DNA from: Flavobacterium aquiphilum
GTDB lineage: Bacteria; Bacteroidota; Bacteroidia; Flavobacteriales; Flavobacteriaceae
Direction: 5' to 3'
DNA: 64,000 nt
Assembly: GCF_027111335.1 (NCBI RefSeq)
Contig: NZ_CP114288.1
Coordinates: forward strand, 4,990,801 to 5,054,800
In this document: positions 33,819 to 43,072 of the stretch, piece after piece
How positions within the stretch are numbered: the first letter of the stretch is position 1
How the letters are laid out: each line of letters begins with the position of its first letter
Notes under the pieces: model-generated
Seen by the model: only the letters and a program-made list of their open reading frames with translations
Database searches by the model: none
What the model was told of the DNA's origin: nothing
Translations under genes and position numbers: made by a program

Positions 33819-36125
33819 CTAAAACTTCAAACTCAATCCAACCAGAAAATTAATTCCCGCTTGCGGATAATAAAAATTCTCTGTTATAGGATTATCTGTC
33901 GCCCCTTGTGGTCGATAATAATAACTGTAAGTATATCCATTTGAAACATACTCTTTATCAAAAATATTATTTACCAATAAATTAAACCCAATTTCATTAA
34001 TCCATTTTGGTTTTAACTTATATGAAACGGAAAGATTATTCACAAAATAGGCCTCCATACTTTTGCTATTTGTCGAAGTATTGTCCAAATATTGTTTGCC
34101 TACATATTTCGATATAAATGCAAAATCTAAATTATTGACTGGCTCATAAGATAAAGTTACACCAACAATAGTTTCTGGCGAAAAAGAAATATCTGTATTT
34201 TTATACTGTGTGATAACAGGTGTATAGGACACAACATCGTATGTATTTGGGTCGTATTGCGTGTCATAAACTAGATAATCAAAAGCCTTGATTTTATTTT
34301 GGCTAAAAGTGGCATTAGCGTCAATGCGTAATTGTTTCGATATTTTGTAGCCCATTTGAAGCTCTATTCCGGCTCTATAACTTTTGGATACATTTTGGCG
34401 AACCCCATTTCCTACATCATCCAATTCACCGGTAAGCACCAATTGATTATTGTAATCCATATAATAAAAATTTACCGAAGAAATCATTTTTTCCGATTTC
34501 AGTTTATATCCCAATTCATAATCAATAAGCTGTTCGGGTTTGGGTTCGGTTGGATTTTTGGTCAAATCATCTCCATTTGGCTCACGATTTCCAACAGCAA
34601 CTGATCCATAAATTGTATTTTTAGAATTCAATAGATAAGTCAGTCCAGCTTTTGGATTAAAAAAAGAATATTTTTTGTCAATATTTATTGTTGCCAAACT
34701 TGATGATAGTCCCGACGATTTAAAACTTACATCTCTAAATTGTACGTCGGCAAAACCGATAAACTTATCAGCAAATTGATACTCTCCTTTTAGATAAATA
34801 CTTGTATCTTCTTTTAAGATGTCACTCTCATAATATCTTACAGAATAAGGCAAAGCTGTTTGAAACTGACTCCAAATAACCTCCCCAAAATGAGATCCGT
34901 CATATTTATTGTAACCTCCCCCCAAGTTAAAATTAAGTCTATCTTTACTATAATTTAACGAGTATACTAAAGCATAAAAATCACTTGTAGCCCATTTTCG
35001 ACGTATTACATCACTTGTATCATCCCCATTTGCACTTGAAGGGAAATAATTTTTGAATTTATCATCTGATTTAAATTCTTCATAATAGCCTTTTCCCGGC
35101 GTAAAATTCCCCGAAATCACAGACGATAAATTATCATTAAATTTATGTGAATAATGCAATTGATAATGATATTGCTCATAATTATCTGTCTGATTATCAT
35201 AAGTATAATAATTATAAGTCCTACCTGAATACAACAAATTGTGCGCTTCTGATTCCGAACTATAATTTCTTTCTATAAAAGCATTGATTCCATCAACATC
35301 CCCATTCACAACTGCTTCCGGTGCCCCATACCAAGATTGATATGTTTTTTCCTTTCCTCCAAAAACAATTGCTTTCACAGAGTTATTCTGACCGATATAA
35401 CCTGCCTCGGTATAAAATGATTTTAAATCTGATGTAGCTCGATCAATATAACCGTCACTTGCAATTTTGGATAGTTTTCCAGTGGCATAAAAACCATTTT
35501 TGATACCCGAACTTACACTTAAAGTATGCTTTCTAGTACCAAACGACCCAAAAGAATTGGAAATCATTGCAAAACCTCCTTCAGATGGTTTTTGTGTTTT
35601 TAAGTTCATACTTGCCCCAAACGCCCCTGATCCATTGGTAGAAGTACCAACACCCCGTTGTAGCTGAACATCTTCAAGCGAAGAAGCAAAATCGGGTAAA
35701 TCCACAAAGTATGTCCCTTGGCTCTCGGCGTCGTTATAAGGAATTCCATTAATGGTAACATTTACGCGTGTTGCATCGCTTCCGCGTACCCTAATACTTG
35801 TATACCCAACTCCTGCACCAGCATCTGAAGTTGTAACAACAGATGGTAATTGATCTAATAAAATGGGCAAATCCTGTCCTAAATTATTTTTTTCCAATTC
35901 TTTTTTTGTAACGTCTGTAAAGGGAAAAGGAGATTTATCTTTTACTCTGGTAGCCTTCAACAAAACCTCATCAAGCTGGTTCACTTTTGTAGTGTCTTTT
36001 ACTTTTTCCTGAGAAAAAGAGACAATAGATGATAAAATAAAGAGAATAGAAAATAAAACTGATACTTTAGTCTTTGTACTTTGTATTTCGTACTTAGTAT
36101 TTTGTAAATGAATTGAAGTTTTCAT
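33819..36125 (-). CDS. TonB-dependent receptor under TPP riboswitch control
   Basis: 768 residues. A signal region (VSVLFSILFILSSIVSFSQ) precedes a plug domain (DLPILLDQLPSVVTTSDAGA, IRVRGSDATRVNVTINGIPY, LQRGVGTSTNGSGAFGASMN) and a 22-strand type barrel ending in FLVGLSLKF. The N-terminal QNTKYEIQSTKTK before the signal is coded by filler repeat, so the true start may be weakly defined. A TPP riboswitch upstream strongly suggests uptake of thiamine or a thiamine precursor across the outer membrane. Confidence 0.92.
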   Translation of the reverse strand: MKTSIHLQNTKYEIQSTKTKVSVLFSILFILSSIVSFSQEKVKDTTKVNQLDEVLLKATRVKDKSPFPFTDVTKKELEKNNLGQDLPILLDQLPSVVTTSDAGAGVGYTSIRVRGSDATRVNVTINGIPYNDAESQGTYFVDLPDFASSLEDVQLQRGVGTSTNGSGAFGASMNLKTQKPSEGGFAMISNSFGSFGTRKHTLSVSSGIKNGFYATGKLSKIASDGYIDRATSDLKSFYTEAGYIGQNNSVKAIVFGGKEKTYQSWYGAPEAVVNGDVDGINAFIERNYSSESEAHNLLYSGRTYNYYTYDNQTDNYEQYHYQLHYSHKFNDNLSSVISGNFTPGKGYYEEFKSDDKFKNYFPSSANGDDTSDVIRRKWATSDFYALVYSLNYSKDRLNFNLGGGYNKYDGSHFGEVIWSQFQTALPYSVRYYESDILKEDTSIYLKGEYQFADKFIGFADVQFRDVSFKSSGLSSSLATINIDKKYSFFNPKAGLTYLLNSKNTIYGSVAVGNREPNGDDLTKNPTEPKPEQLIDYELGYKLKSEKMISSVNFYYMDYNNQLVLTGELDDVGNGVRQNVSKSYRAGIELQMGYKISKQLRIDANATFSQNKIKAFDYLVYDTQYDPNTYDVVSYTPVITQYKNTDISFSPETIVGVTLSYEPVNNLDFAFISKYVGKQYLDNTSTNSKSMEAYFVNNLSVSYKLKPKWINEIGFNLLVNNIFDKEYVSNGYTYSYYYRPQGATDNPITENFYYPQAGINFLVGLSLKF

Positions 36126-36223
36126 CCGTAATTGATTTACGAATAAAAGGGGGAATTATTCTTTTGTTTAATTAATAAATGATTATCCTACGACAAAAGT
36201 TAGTTTAAAATCTATTTTTGTCG

Positions 36224-36334
36224 TTTTTTCCCTTGGCAGCATTACCCGCCCAGGTTCTTTGGGTATGATCTCAGCTTTATTCTGAACTAGTTTCAGAATC
36301 TGAAATAAATTCAGATTTAAGCACCCCTTTGAGA
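36224..36334 (-). promoter_or_regulatory. TPP riboswitch of the TonB receptor
   Basis: Read on the minus strand, the cores appear in order: AAGGGGTGC, GCTGAGATCATACCC, GAACCTGGGCGGGTAATGC and CCAAGGGAA. The P3 arm is enlarged and holds two small hairpins (ATCTGAA/TTCAGAT and TTCTGAA/TTCAGAA). It precedes the receptor start by about 100 bases. No terminator is obvious, so control could be at translation. Confidence 0.93.
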
Positions 36335-36339
36335 CGGCG

Positions 36340-36347
36340 CAAAGGTA
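36340..36347 (-). promoter_or_regulatory. -7 element before the TPP riboswitch
   Basis: On the minus strand TACCTTTG fits TAnnTTTG, just upstream of the aptamer, so the receptor has its own promoter, separate from arfB. Confidence 0.65.
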
Positions 36348-36416
36348 GGCAAAAAAAGCTTTAAGATAAAAGCATAAAGTGCTAAGATTTGTTATACACT
36401 GATTCTTATCCCTTTA

Positions 36417-36818
36417 TTAAAACTCTGGCTTTCTCCTGTTCTGCTTTACCTCCGATGCTCTTTTTTTATCCTTAATTCTTTTTCGGATTACCGATTTTGG
36501 AATTTTAGTAGCCTTCCGAATTTTTGGAACATACAATCCCTTTTCAATAATATCCAAAAACCGTTTGGTGACGATTTCCTTGTTTTTAATTTGGCTTCTA
36601 TCTTCGTCACAATTTAATATTAATACTAAATCTGAAGTAAGTCTGTTATGTAAATTGGACTCCAACAACAGTTTTTCTTCTTCAGAAAATCCTTGAGAAT
36701 TAGCCAAGTCAAAAGTCAGCACCACCTTGGACGAAACCTTATTTACATTTTGTCCTCCAGCGCCGCTGCTTCTTACTGCCTTATATTTCACCTCAGAGAG
36801 GATCGTTTGAATTTCCAC
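36417..36818 (-). CDS. arfB: Peptidyl-tRNA hydrolase ArfB (ribosome rescue)
   Basis: 133 residues. The release-factor GGQ motif (SSGAGGQNVNKVSSKV, residues 21-23) hydrolyses peptidyl-tRNA. The Lys/Arg-rich C-terminal tail (IPKSVIRKRIKDKKRASEVK) enters the empty mRNA channel of stalled ribosomes. It starts one base after the stop of the NadR/DUF4301 gene, so it is probably co-transcribed with it. Confidence 0.95.
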   Translation of the reverse strand: MEIQTILSEVKYKAVRSSGAGGQNVNKVSSKVVLTFDLANSQGFSEEEKLLLESNLHNRLTSDLVLILNCDEDRSQIKNKEIVTKRFLDIIEKGLYVPKIRKATKIPKSVIRKRIKDKKRASEVKQNRRKPEF

Positions 36819-36819
36819 T

Positions 36820-38946
36820 TTATAACGGTTGATGAACAGGTTTCAATAAATCATTTACAGTTTTCACAGGACTGAAAGTAAACAAAGGCACTTCTACAAA
36901 AACAGTTAACCAATTAGCCATTGCTCCATTCCATAATCCAGGAAGTTCATAAGCTTTTAAATCGATCCCTCCACTATTTTTATGCACAATAAATCCGCTG
37001 TTAGAATCAATAAATTCCTTTAAATCGAATTTCTCGCTTCGGTAATTCTTCAATCCACAAACCAAATCCACAGGGTTAAAATGAGTAGAATTAGTTAGTA
37101 TTTTCAATTGTTCAGCATTATTTAAATCAACCTGTGAAGTCTCAACAATTTGCAATGACTGTCTCCCATCGGCACCCATTACCCAAAATGGTCCACCACC
37201 TGGCTCTCCTTCATTTTTTACCATTCCACAAACACGTATTGGTCTATTGAGTGTTTCCTTTAATTTACTGATTTGATTCTTCAATCGAAACTTATGGAAA
37301 TCATCATTCAGTTCGATATTCAACTCATTTTTCAGAAAAACCAAAATTTCATTTATTTTTTCCGGTGCAGTTTCATCACTATCCAATTCTTTTAAGTACT
37401 CAAAAATCTGATGTTGCAACTCTATTAAAACTCCAGCCAAAGCTTTTTTATAAAAAGAAACCGGTTTAATATTGTTTTGACTTACATTGTCAATATTTTT
37501 AATAAATACGACATCAGCGTCAATTGCATTTAGATTTTCAATCAAAGCACCATGACCTCCCGGCCTAAAAACCAACATTCCATTTTCATCTCTAAAGGGC
37601 TTATTATCCAAATCAACAGCAACGATATCTGTCTCTTTCTTTTGATAAGAATAACTAACATGAATAGTTGAATTCGATTTAACTTCAATTTCCCCTTTCA
37701 CTTTTTCTACGATTTCCTCAAATTGAGCTTGATGATTTTCTGAAACCGTCAAATGCAAATCGGATTGATTATTTGAAGTGGCATAAAAAGCACACTCATA
37801 CAAATGCTCTTGAATTGGAGCCGCAATATGGTCTTTATATCTATGAAAAGGAAGAATCCCTTTAGGTTTATTGGCATAGTTAAAATACTCCGGAGACAGA
37901 AGCATTTTTATAAAATAATAATTTTTATAATCACGCGGCAAACTATCAAAATCAGGATATACTTCTTTCAGCTTTTTATATACCTCTTCAAAAAATGGAA
38001 ATTTATCCATTCCAACAATAAAAAGCGACAATTCAGTATCCTTTTTCCGATTGATATAGGCGTTAATACTTTCATTTTCTATATCAAATTCATTCAGAAA
38101 AGCGCTTAGGAACTTAAACATTCTTGTTGCCGCACCAGAAGCAGGAACAAATTTCTTCAATTTCAGTTTTGATTTATTGACATCAAAAAAACTGGTTTTT
38201 TGTTCAAAATCAGATTCCTGCAATTTCAGAATTCCATTATTTACTGTCGCCGGATTAACCAAAACACTTTTTGAAATTCCTTTTTTATAAAAATCAAATT
38301 GTTTTTTTATGTTTTCCAAAGGAATTCCGTGCTCATGAATTTGTAAAAAATCATAAGAGGTAAACCCCATCCGTAAAGCCGTTGTCAAATCTTCAATAAT
38401 CGCAACCGCTTTCTTTAGTCGGGTTTCCTTATCACCAGAAATAGTAATAAAAGGCTTTTTATTATCAATCAACGATTGTTTGAATGCCCCAAAAATATCT
38501 TCCCGTCCATCTGGGCTGTCTCGCAAACCGTCATCTTCCCATGGTACATCAATATCTGTTAAAAAAAACAAATCATATTGATGGGCACGAGCCGCTTTGT
38601 CCAATAATGAATCGCAGAAATTATAGTACAATTCCGAAAATACTTTGGTTACCAACAAATTGGTATCACAAAAAAGATATTCATTAGCAACAAGAGCACC
38701 TTCATTTTCCAATTTGGTTTGACCATAAGCGATAGGCAACATGTCGTCTATATCACAAATTCCACGGCCACTATCCAGTTTTTCCTGAAGATAATCGCGT
38801 GCAAATTCAGGAACCCAAACCGTTTTATAATATTCGGCGAGCTGGGTGGCCAATGTAGTTTTCCCGGTAGATTCCGGGCCAAATATGGCAATTTTTATAA
38901 TTGGTGAAGCTCCAGATTTTGCGAGCTGCTCAAGATTTTCTTCCAT
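36820..38946 (-). CDS. Fused NadR-like kinase and DUF4301 protein
   Basis: The start at 38946 (MEENLEQLAKSGASPIIKIA) gives 708 residues; the frame extends upstream into pnuC but without homology. Residues 1-190 are a P-loop kinase of the NadR C-terminal type (FGPESTGKTTLATQLAEYYK, VWVPEFARDYLQ). After LTTALRMGFTSYDFL the rest is DUF4301 (KKFVPASGAATRMFKFLSAF, VFRPGGHGALIENLNAIDAD, RVCGMVKNEGEPGGGPFWVM). The junction Met looks like the former DUF4301 start, so two genes have merged. The kinase would phosphorylate a vitamin brought in by PnuC. Confidence 0.85.
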   Translation of the reverse strand: MEENLEQLAKSGASPIIKIAIFGPESTGKTTLATQLAEYYKTVWVPEFARDYLQEKLDSGRGICDIDDMLPIAYGQTKLENEGALVANEYLFCDTNLLVTKVFSELYYNFCDSLLDKAARAHQYDLFFLTDIDVPWEDDGLRDSPDGREDIFGAFKQSLIDNKKPFITISGDKETRLKKAVAIIEDLTTALRMGFTSYDFLQIHEHGIPLENIKKQFDFYKKGISKSVLVNPATVNNGILKLQESDFEQKTSFFDVNKSKLKLKKFVPASGAATRMFKFLSAFLNEFDIENESINAYINRKKDTELSLFIVGMDKFPFFEEVYKKLKEVYPDFDSLPRDYKNYYFIKMLLSPEYFNYANKPKGILPFHRYKDHIAAPIQEHLYECAFYATSNNQSDLHLTVSENHQAQFEEIVEKVKGEIEVKSNSTIHVSYSYQKKETDIVAVDLDNKPFRDENGMLVFRPGGHGALIENLNAIDADVVFIKNIDNVSQNNIKPVSFYKKALAGVLIELQHQIFEYLKELDSDETAPEKINEILVFLKNELNIELNDDFHKFRLKNQISKLKETLNRPIRVCGMVKNEGEPGGGPFWVMGADGRQSLQIVETSQVDLNNAEQLKILTNSTHFNPVDLVCGLKNYRSEKFDLKEFIDSNSGFIVHKNSGGIDLKAYELPGLWNGAMANWLTVFVEVPLFTFSPVKTVNDLLKPVHQPL

Positions 38947-39530
38947 TCTAAATAGCCATAAACGGCGATAATTGTAAATACTGTATATTGAAAACTCGTA
39001 AAGGTATATCCTTTTGCGAAATAAAGCGGTATCGAAAGCAAATCCCCTACTATCCAAAAGATCCAATTTTCTATTTTTCTTTTGGCCATCAACCACATTC
39101 CCACAAAAAAGATTGCAGTCAAAAGGGTATCCACATACGAATACCAAGTCGTAAATTTATCAAAATAAATATAGACCAGAATCACAAAAACGAGCGTTAA
39201 CACAAATATAATCAACGAAATAATTTTTTCTTTAGCAGTTGTTACCGAAACCGGAAATTCATCAACATTATCTTTTTTTCGTGTCCAGTGGTACCAACCA
39301 TAAATACTCATTATGAAATAATACACGTTAATCATGGAATCACCCAACAAACTCCATTGCCAAAGCAAATAAGCATAAATCGAAGTACTGATTAATCCCG
39401 TGGGAAAAACCCAAATATGATCTTTCTTGGCATACCAAACACTCAGAAGCCCAAAAAATACAGCAATCAATTCCATATACACCTCATGCAGAGGATAATC
39501 TTTATATTGGGCAAAAAAATAATCAAACAT
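38895..39530 (-). CDS. PnuC-family vitamin transporter (PnuC/PnuT)
   Basis: 211 residues, seven to eight membrane helices, with MELIAVFFGLLSVWYAKKDH, WVFPTGLISTSIYAYLLWQW and NWIFWIVGDLLSIPLYFAKG of the PnuC family. It overlaps the kinase gene downstream by 52 bases. PnuC moves nicotinamide riboside, trapped by phosphorylation; PnuT relatives in Bacteroidota move thiamine and are linked to TPP-regulated receptors. The nearby TPP-controlled TonB receptor makes thiamine plausible. The substrate is not settled by the sequence. Confidence 0.88.
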   Translation of the reverse strand: MFDYFFAQYKDYPLHEVYMELIAVFFGLLSVWYAKKDHIWVFPTGLISTSIYAYLLWQWSLLGDSMINVYYFIMSIYGWYHWTRKKDNVDEFPVSVTTAKEKIISLIIFVLTLVFVILVYIYFDKFTTWYSYVDTLLTAIFFVGMWLMAKRKIENWIFWIVGDLLSIPLYFAKGYTFTSFQYTVFTIIAVYGYLEWKKILSSSQNLELHQL

Positions 39531-39552
39531 TTTTTTTTGATTTTATTTACAG

Positions 39553-39603
39553 AGACATCGCATGCGATGTCTTTACCTGTTTAAGACATTACGTGCAATG
39601 TCT
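39553..39603. repeat. Two tandem palindromes of agacat type
   Basis: AGACATCGCATGCGATGTCT (39553-39572) is a perfect 20-bp palindrome and AGACATTACGTGCAATGTCT (39584-39603) is a near-perfect one. They fill the gap between pnuC and the GGGP synthase gene and stop one base short of that gene's stop codon. They could act as transcript ends for both. Confidence 0.8.
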
Positions 39604-40320
39604 TTACGTATTAAAAAATTCTGCGTCGTTTTCAAATGCAGTTCCAATGACAACCAAATCCGCTCCTGCCTCATGCGCTTTTTGAATGCCCTGCAAATCT
39701 ATAATTCCGCCTCCAACAATTAAGGGGATTTCAATATTATTTGACACTTTTTTTATCATTTCAAAAGGGACCGCTTGTTTGGCGCCACTTCCCGCTTCGA
39801 GATAAATAAGTTTATGCCCCAACATTTCACCCGCCTGAGCCGTGTACATCGCATAATCATGATTATTCCTGTCTAATGGCTTTGTATTACTCACCCTTGC
39901 CACCGCTGTTTCACTACCGCTTTCAATCAACATATAACCCGTCGAAATAATTTCGAGTTGGGTTTTCTTCAAAATCGGTGCGGCGTCCACTTGATGTTTT
40001 ATCAAATAATCCGGATTCCGGCCTGATATAAGTGACAAAAACAAAATTCCATCGGCATTGTCTGAAATTTGAGACGGATTACCCGGAAAAAGAACAATTG
40101 GTAAATTTACCTTTTGTTTTAAGTTAACTATCAATTCATCCAAAATATTGTTTCGGACATGGCTTCCGCCAATAAAAACATGTGTTGCCGGCGATTGAAT
40201 AATTTTTTGGATCAAATAATCTAAATTTTCCCAAACAATTTTATCGGGATCCAGAAGAATCGCAAGCAATTTTCTGTTTTCAATTTTGGCTTGAATTATA
40301 GCATCGTAAATTTTCATCAT
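39604..40320 (-). CDS. Geranylgeranylglyceryl-phosphate synthase
   Basis: 238 residues. A TIM barrel of the PcrB/GGGPS family: LLAILLDPDKIVWENLDYLI, THVFIGGSHVRNNILDELIV, IVLFPGNPSQIS, IYLEAGSGA and IPLIVGGGIIDLQGIQKAHE. It joins a polyprenyl diphosphate to glycerol-1-phosphate. Bacteroidota carry this group I enzyme though they have no archaeal membranes; its product there is uncertain. It shares a strand with the phosphopantetheinyl transferase upstream. Confidence 0.9.
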   Translation of the reverse strand: MMKIYDAIIQAKIENRKLLAILLDPDKIVWENLDYLIQKIIQSPATHVFIGGSHVRNNILDELIVNLKQKVNLPIVLFPGNPSQISDNADGILFLSLISGRNPDYLIKHQVDAAPILKKTQLEIISTGYMLIESGSETAVARVSNTKPLDRNNHDYAMYTAQAGEMLGHKLIYLEAGSGAKQAVPFEMIKKVSNNIEIPLIVGGGIIDLQGIQKAHEAGADLVVIGTAFENDAEFFNT

Positions 40321-40498
40321 AAGCTTTGCACAGAGTTTTGCTAAGAGGGCACAAAGCTACACAAAGATTTAAAATTATTCATTGCTCTTTCATGCACGAA
40401 TTACTTCTCCTATTCGCTATCGCTCGAGCCACGAATTTTCATTAAAATCTTTGCAAGACTCTGTATAATTCTCTGCGAATCTCTGCGAAATAATATTT

Positions 40499-41155
40499 TT
40501 ATTCAAATGCGTACACGAGTGTGAAATTTTGTTCTAAACCATTTTTATCATTTGATTTGAATTCCTCAAAACAAACATTGAAATCCCTGATTATACTGTC
40601 AAAATGAAGTTCGGTAGTAGTTTGCAGATCTTTCAATTCAAAAGAGTTTACTTTAATATGATCTTTGAAACTGATTCCTTTTTCATTTCTGATTTTAAAA
40701 ATAGCTTCTTTAACACCCCAAACCACGGTTAGTTTGCGAATGTATGCTGAATTTTCCGAAGGATTTAAAAAAGAGAACTCACTATCGATGAACTTATCGG
40801 CGATGCGGATAATTTTTTCACGCTGTAATTCGATATCAATCCCAACCACTTTGTCACTCAAAATAATAGCCGAAAATTGATGGGAGTGCGTAATCGAAAT
40901 ATGTTTGCCATCGTGCAAATGCGGTTTCCCGAATTCGTCATAATACAAATCAAAATCGGTATAACCCGCCAACTGAAACAATTTACGAACACTTAGAAAA
41001 GCACGTTGGTGAATTTCGGATTTCATGCATTTCAAGCGATTCAAGTTGCTCTCATTAAGAACAACTGCTTCAAAAAGTTCCTGATAGGACTCGGTTATTT
41101 CCCAAACGAGGATTTGGGTTGAGGGATTTAAGGTTATGGTTTTGTATAATGGCAT
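40499..41155 (-). CDS. 4'-Phosphopantetheinyl transferase
   Basis: 218 residues of the Sfp type. HISITHSHQFSAIIL, VVGIDIELQREKI with the metal-binding Asp-x-Glu, and VVWGVKEAIFKI with the Trp-x-x-Lys-Glu-Ala motif are intact. It loads phosphopantetheine on carrier proteins. Nothing in the neighbourhood identifies a polyketide or NRPS client, so the acyl carrier of fatty acid synthesis is a candidate. Confidence 0.9.
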   Translation of the reverse strand: MPLYKTITLNPSTQILVWEITESYQELFEAVVLNESNLNRLKCMKSEIHQRAFLSVRKLFQLAGYTDFDLYYDEFGKPHLHDGKHISITHSHQFSAIILSDKVVGIDIELQREKIIRIADKFIDSEFSFLNPSENSAYIRKLTVVWGVKEAIFKIRNEKGISFKDHIKVNSFELKDLQTTTELHFDSIIRDFNVCFEEFKSNDKNGLEQNFTLVYAFE

Positions 41156-41324
41156 TTGATTCCTGATTTTAGATTAACGATTTCTGATTTTAGATTTTTA
41201 GCCCAACACTTAAAAACAATTTTAGCCCTACATCAAAACTCGATGAATGATGCAATTCTAAATCGTTAATTCTTAAATCATTAATCTACAATCTTAAATC
41301 CTTTTTTTTTCTAAAGTTATTACC

Positions 41325-41332
41325 TAAATTTG
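41325..41332 (+). promoter_or_regulatory. -7 element of ahcY
   Basis: TAAATTTG fits TAnnTTTG, about 34 bases before the start codon. The region around -33 is T-rich but not TTTG. Confidence 0.55.
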
Positions 41333-41365
41333 CAAAAAAATTACAATTTTACAAATATACTATAA

Positions 41366-42682
41366 ATGAGTACAACGACTACGCCTTATGTGGCTTTCAA
41401 AGTAAAAGACATTTCTCTAGCTGCCTGGGGAAGAAAAGAAATTGAACTAGCTGAAGCTGAAATGCCAGGATTAATGGCTCTTCGTGCAGAATACAAAGAT
41501 GAGCAACCTCTTAAAGGTGCTCGTATTGCCGGATGTTTGCACATGACGATTCAAACTGCTGTTTTGATCGAAACATTGATTGCTCTTGGTGCCGAAGTGA
41601 CTTGGAGTTCTTGTAACATTTTCTCTACTCAAGATCAGGCTGCTGCTGCTATTGCTGCTGCCGGAATTCAAGTTTATGCTTGGAAAGGTCTTGATGAGGA
41701 ATCTTTTGACTGGTGTATCGAACAAACATTGTTCTTTGGTGAAGAAAGAAAACCATTGAACATGATTCTTGACGATGGTGGAGATTTGACTAATATGGTT
41801 ATTGACCGTTACCCTGAATTGGTTCCTGGAATCAAAGGATTGTCTGAAGAAACTACTACTGGTGTTCACAGATTGTACGAAAGAGTAAAAGCGGGAACAT
41901 TGCCAATGCCGGCTATCAACGTAAACGACTCGGTTACTAAATCGAAATTTGACAACAAATACGGATGTAAAGAATCGGCTGTTGATGCGGTTCGTCGTGC
42001 TACTGACATCATGTTGGCTGGAAAAAGAGTTGTTGTTTGCGGATATGGTGATGTTGGAAAAGGAACTGCAGCTTCTTTCAGAGGTGCCGGTTCTATCGTA
42101 ACTGTTACTGAAATTGACCCAATTTGTGCTTTACAAGCAGCAATGGACGGTTATGAAGTTAAAAGATTAGACACCGTTATTGCAAATGCCGATATCATTA
42201 TCACTACAACTGGTAACAAAGACATCGTTTTGGGTTCTCATTTCGAAAAAATGAAAGACAAGACTATCGTTTGTAACATTGGACACTTTGACAACGAAAT
42301 TGACATGGCTTGGTTGAACAAAAACCACGGTGCTTCAAAAATCGAAATCAAACCACAAGTTGACAAATATACTATCGCAGGAAAAGATATCATCATTTTG
42401 GCTGAAGGTCGTTTGGTAAACTTAGGTTGTGCTACGGGTCACCCAAGTTTTGTAATGAGTAACTCATTCACCAACCAAACTCTAGCTCAAATCGAATTGT
42501 GGAAAAACAGCGCTGCTTACAAAAATGAAGTTTATATGTTACCTAAACATTTGGATGAAAAAGTAGCAAGCTTACACTTAGCTAAATTAGGAGTTGAATT
42601 GGAAACTTTACGTCAAGACCAAGCGGAATACATTGGTGTTGAAGTTCAAGGTCCATTCAAACCTGAATATTACAGATACTAA
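41366..42682 (+). CDS. ahcY: Adenosylhomocysteinase
   Basis: 438 residues. It cleaves S-adenosylhomocysteine to adenosine and homocysteine. Conserved [43 protein letters not shown] site [20 protein letters not shown] and C-terminal PEYYRY. An intact full-length enzyme. It stands alone with its own promoter and terminator. Confidence 0.98.
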   Translation: MSTTTTPYVAFKVKDISLAAWGRKEIELAEAEMPGLMALRAEYKDEQPLKGARIAGCLHMTIQTAVLIETLIALGAEVTWSSCNIFSTQDQAAAAIAAAGIQVYAWKGLDEESFDWCIEQTLFFGEERKPLNMILDDGGDLTNMVIDRYPELVPGIKGLSEETTTGVHRLYERVKAGTLPMPAINVNDSVTKSKFDNKYGCKESAVDAVRRATDIMLAGKRVVVCGYGDVGKGTAASFRGAGSIVTVTEIDPICALQAAMDGYEVKRLDTVIANADIIITTTGNKDIVLGSHFEKMKDKTIVCNIGHFDNEIDMAWLNKNHGASKIEIKPQVDKYTIAGKDIIILAEGRLVNLGCATGHPSFVMSNSFTNQTLAQIELWKNSAAYKNEVYMLPKHLDEKVASLHLAKLGVELETLRQDQAEYIGVEVQGPFKPEYYRY

Positions 42683-42685
42683 TTT

Positions 42686-42727
42686 AGTGAATAGTCATTA
42701 GTAAATAGTGATTAGTAAATAGTGATT
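42686..42727 (+). repeat. 14-bp tandem repeat, three units
   Basis: agtgaatagtcatt, agtaaatagtgatt, agtaaatagtgatt lie directly after ahcY. Confidence 0.85.
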
Positions 42728-42748
42728 AGCTAAAATTTCTAAATATTT

Positions 42749-42777
42749 AAACCCTTGCAGTCATGTGAGGGTTTTTT
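42749..42777 (+). terminator. Terminator of ahcY
   Basis: AAACCCT (42749-42755) pairs with AGGGTTT (42768-42774) and is followed by Ts. The next 295 bases to the patatin gene are AT-rich with no gene or promoter I can support. Confidence 0.8.
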
Positions 42778-43072
42778 ATTTGATATTTCATCATTTTAAA
42801 AACTAATCCATTAACCCTTAACAACAAACGTTTTTTTTAAATAATCTTACATAATGAATTACCCAGAGGCGGAGCCTTGAGGAATTCTAATGATTAAAAA
42901 ACTCTAGTCATCCAAATTCAATTTTTAATTCTTCCGAATTATAATTTTACACTAAAACTATTACATCTTAAAACACTTTTTAACCTCTGAAAGCATAATT
43001 TTCAATACCTTAGTCTTTTATTAAATAAGACCAACCTATTTTTCACTTAGTTACCAACCAAAACAAAATGCT

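Noticed and set aside
33628..33822. 64-residue frame next to the TonB receptor
   Set aside because: It covers the end of a structured repeat and AT-rich DNA, with no start context or recognisable product.
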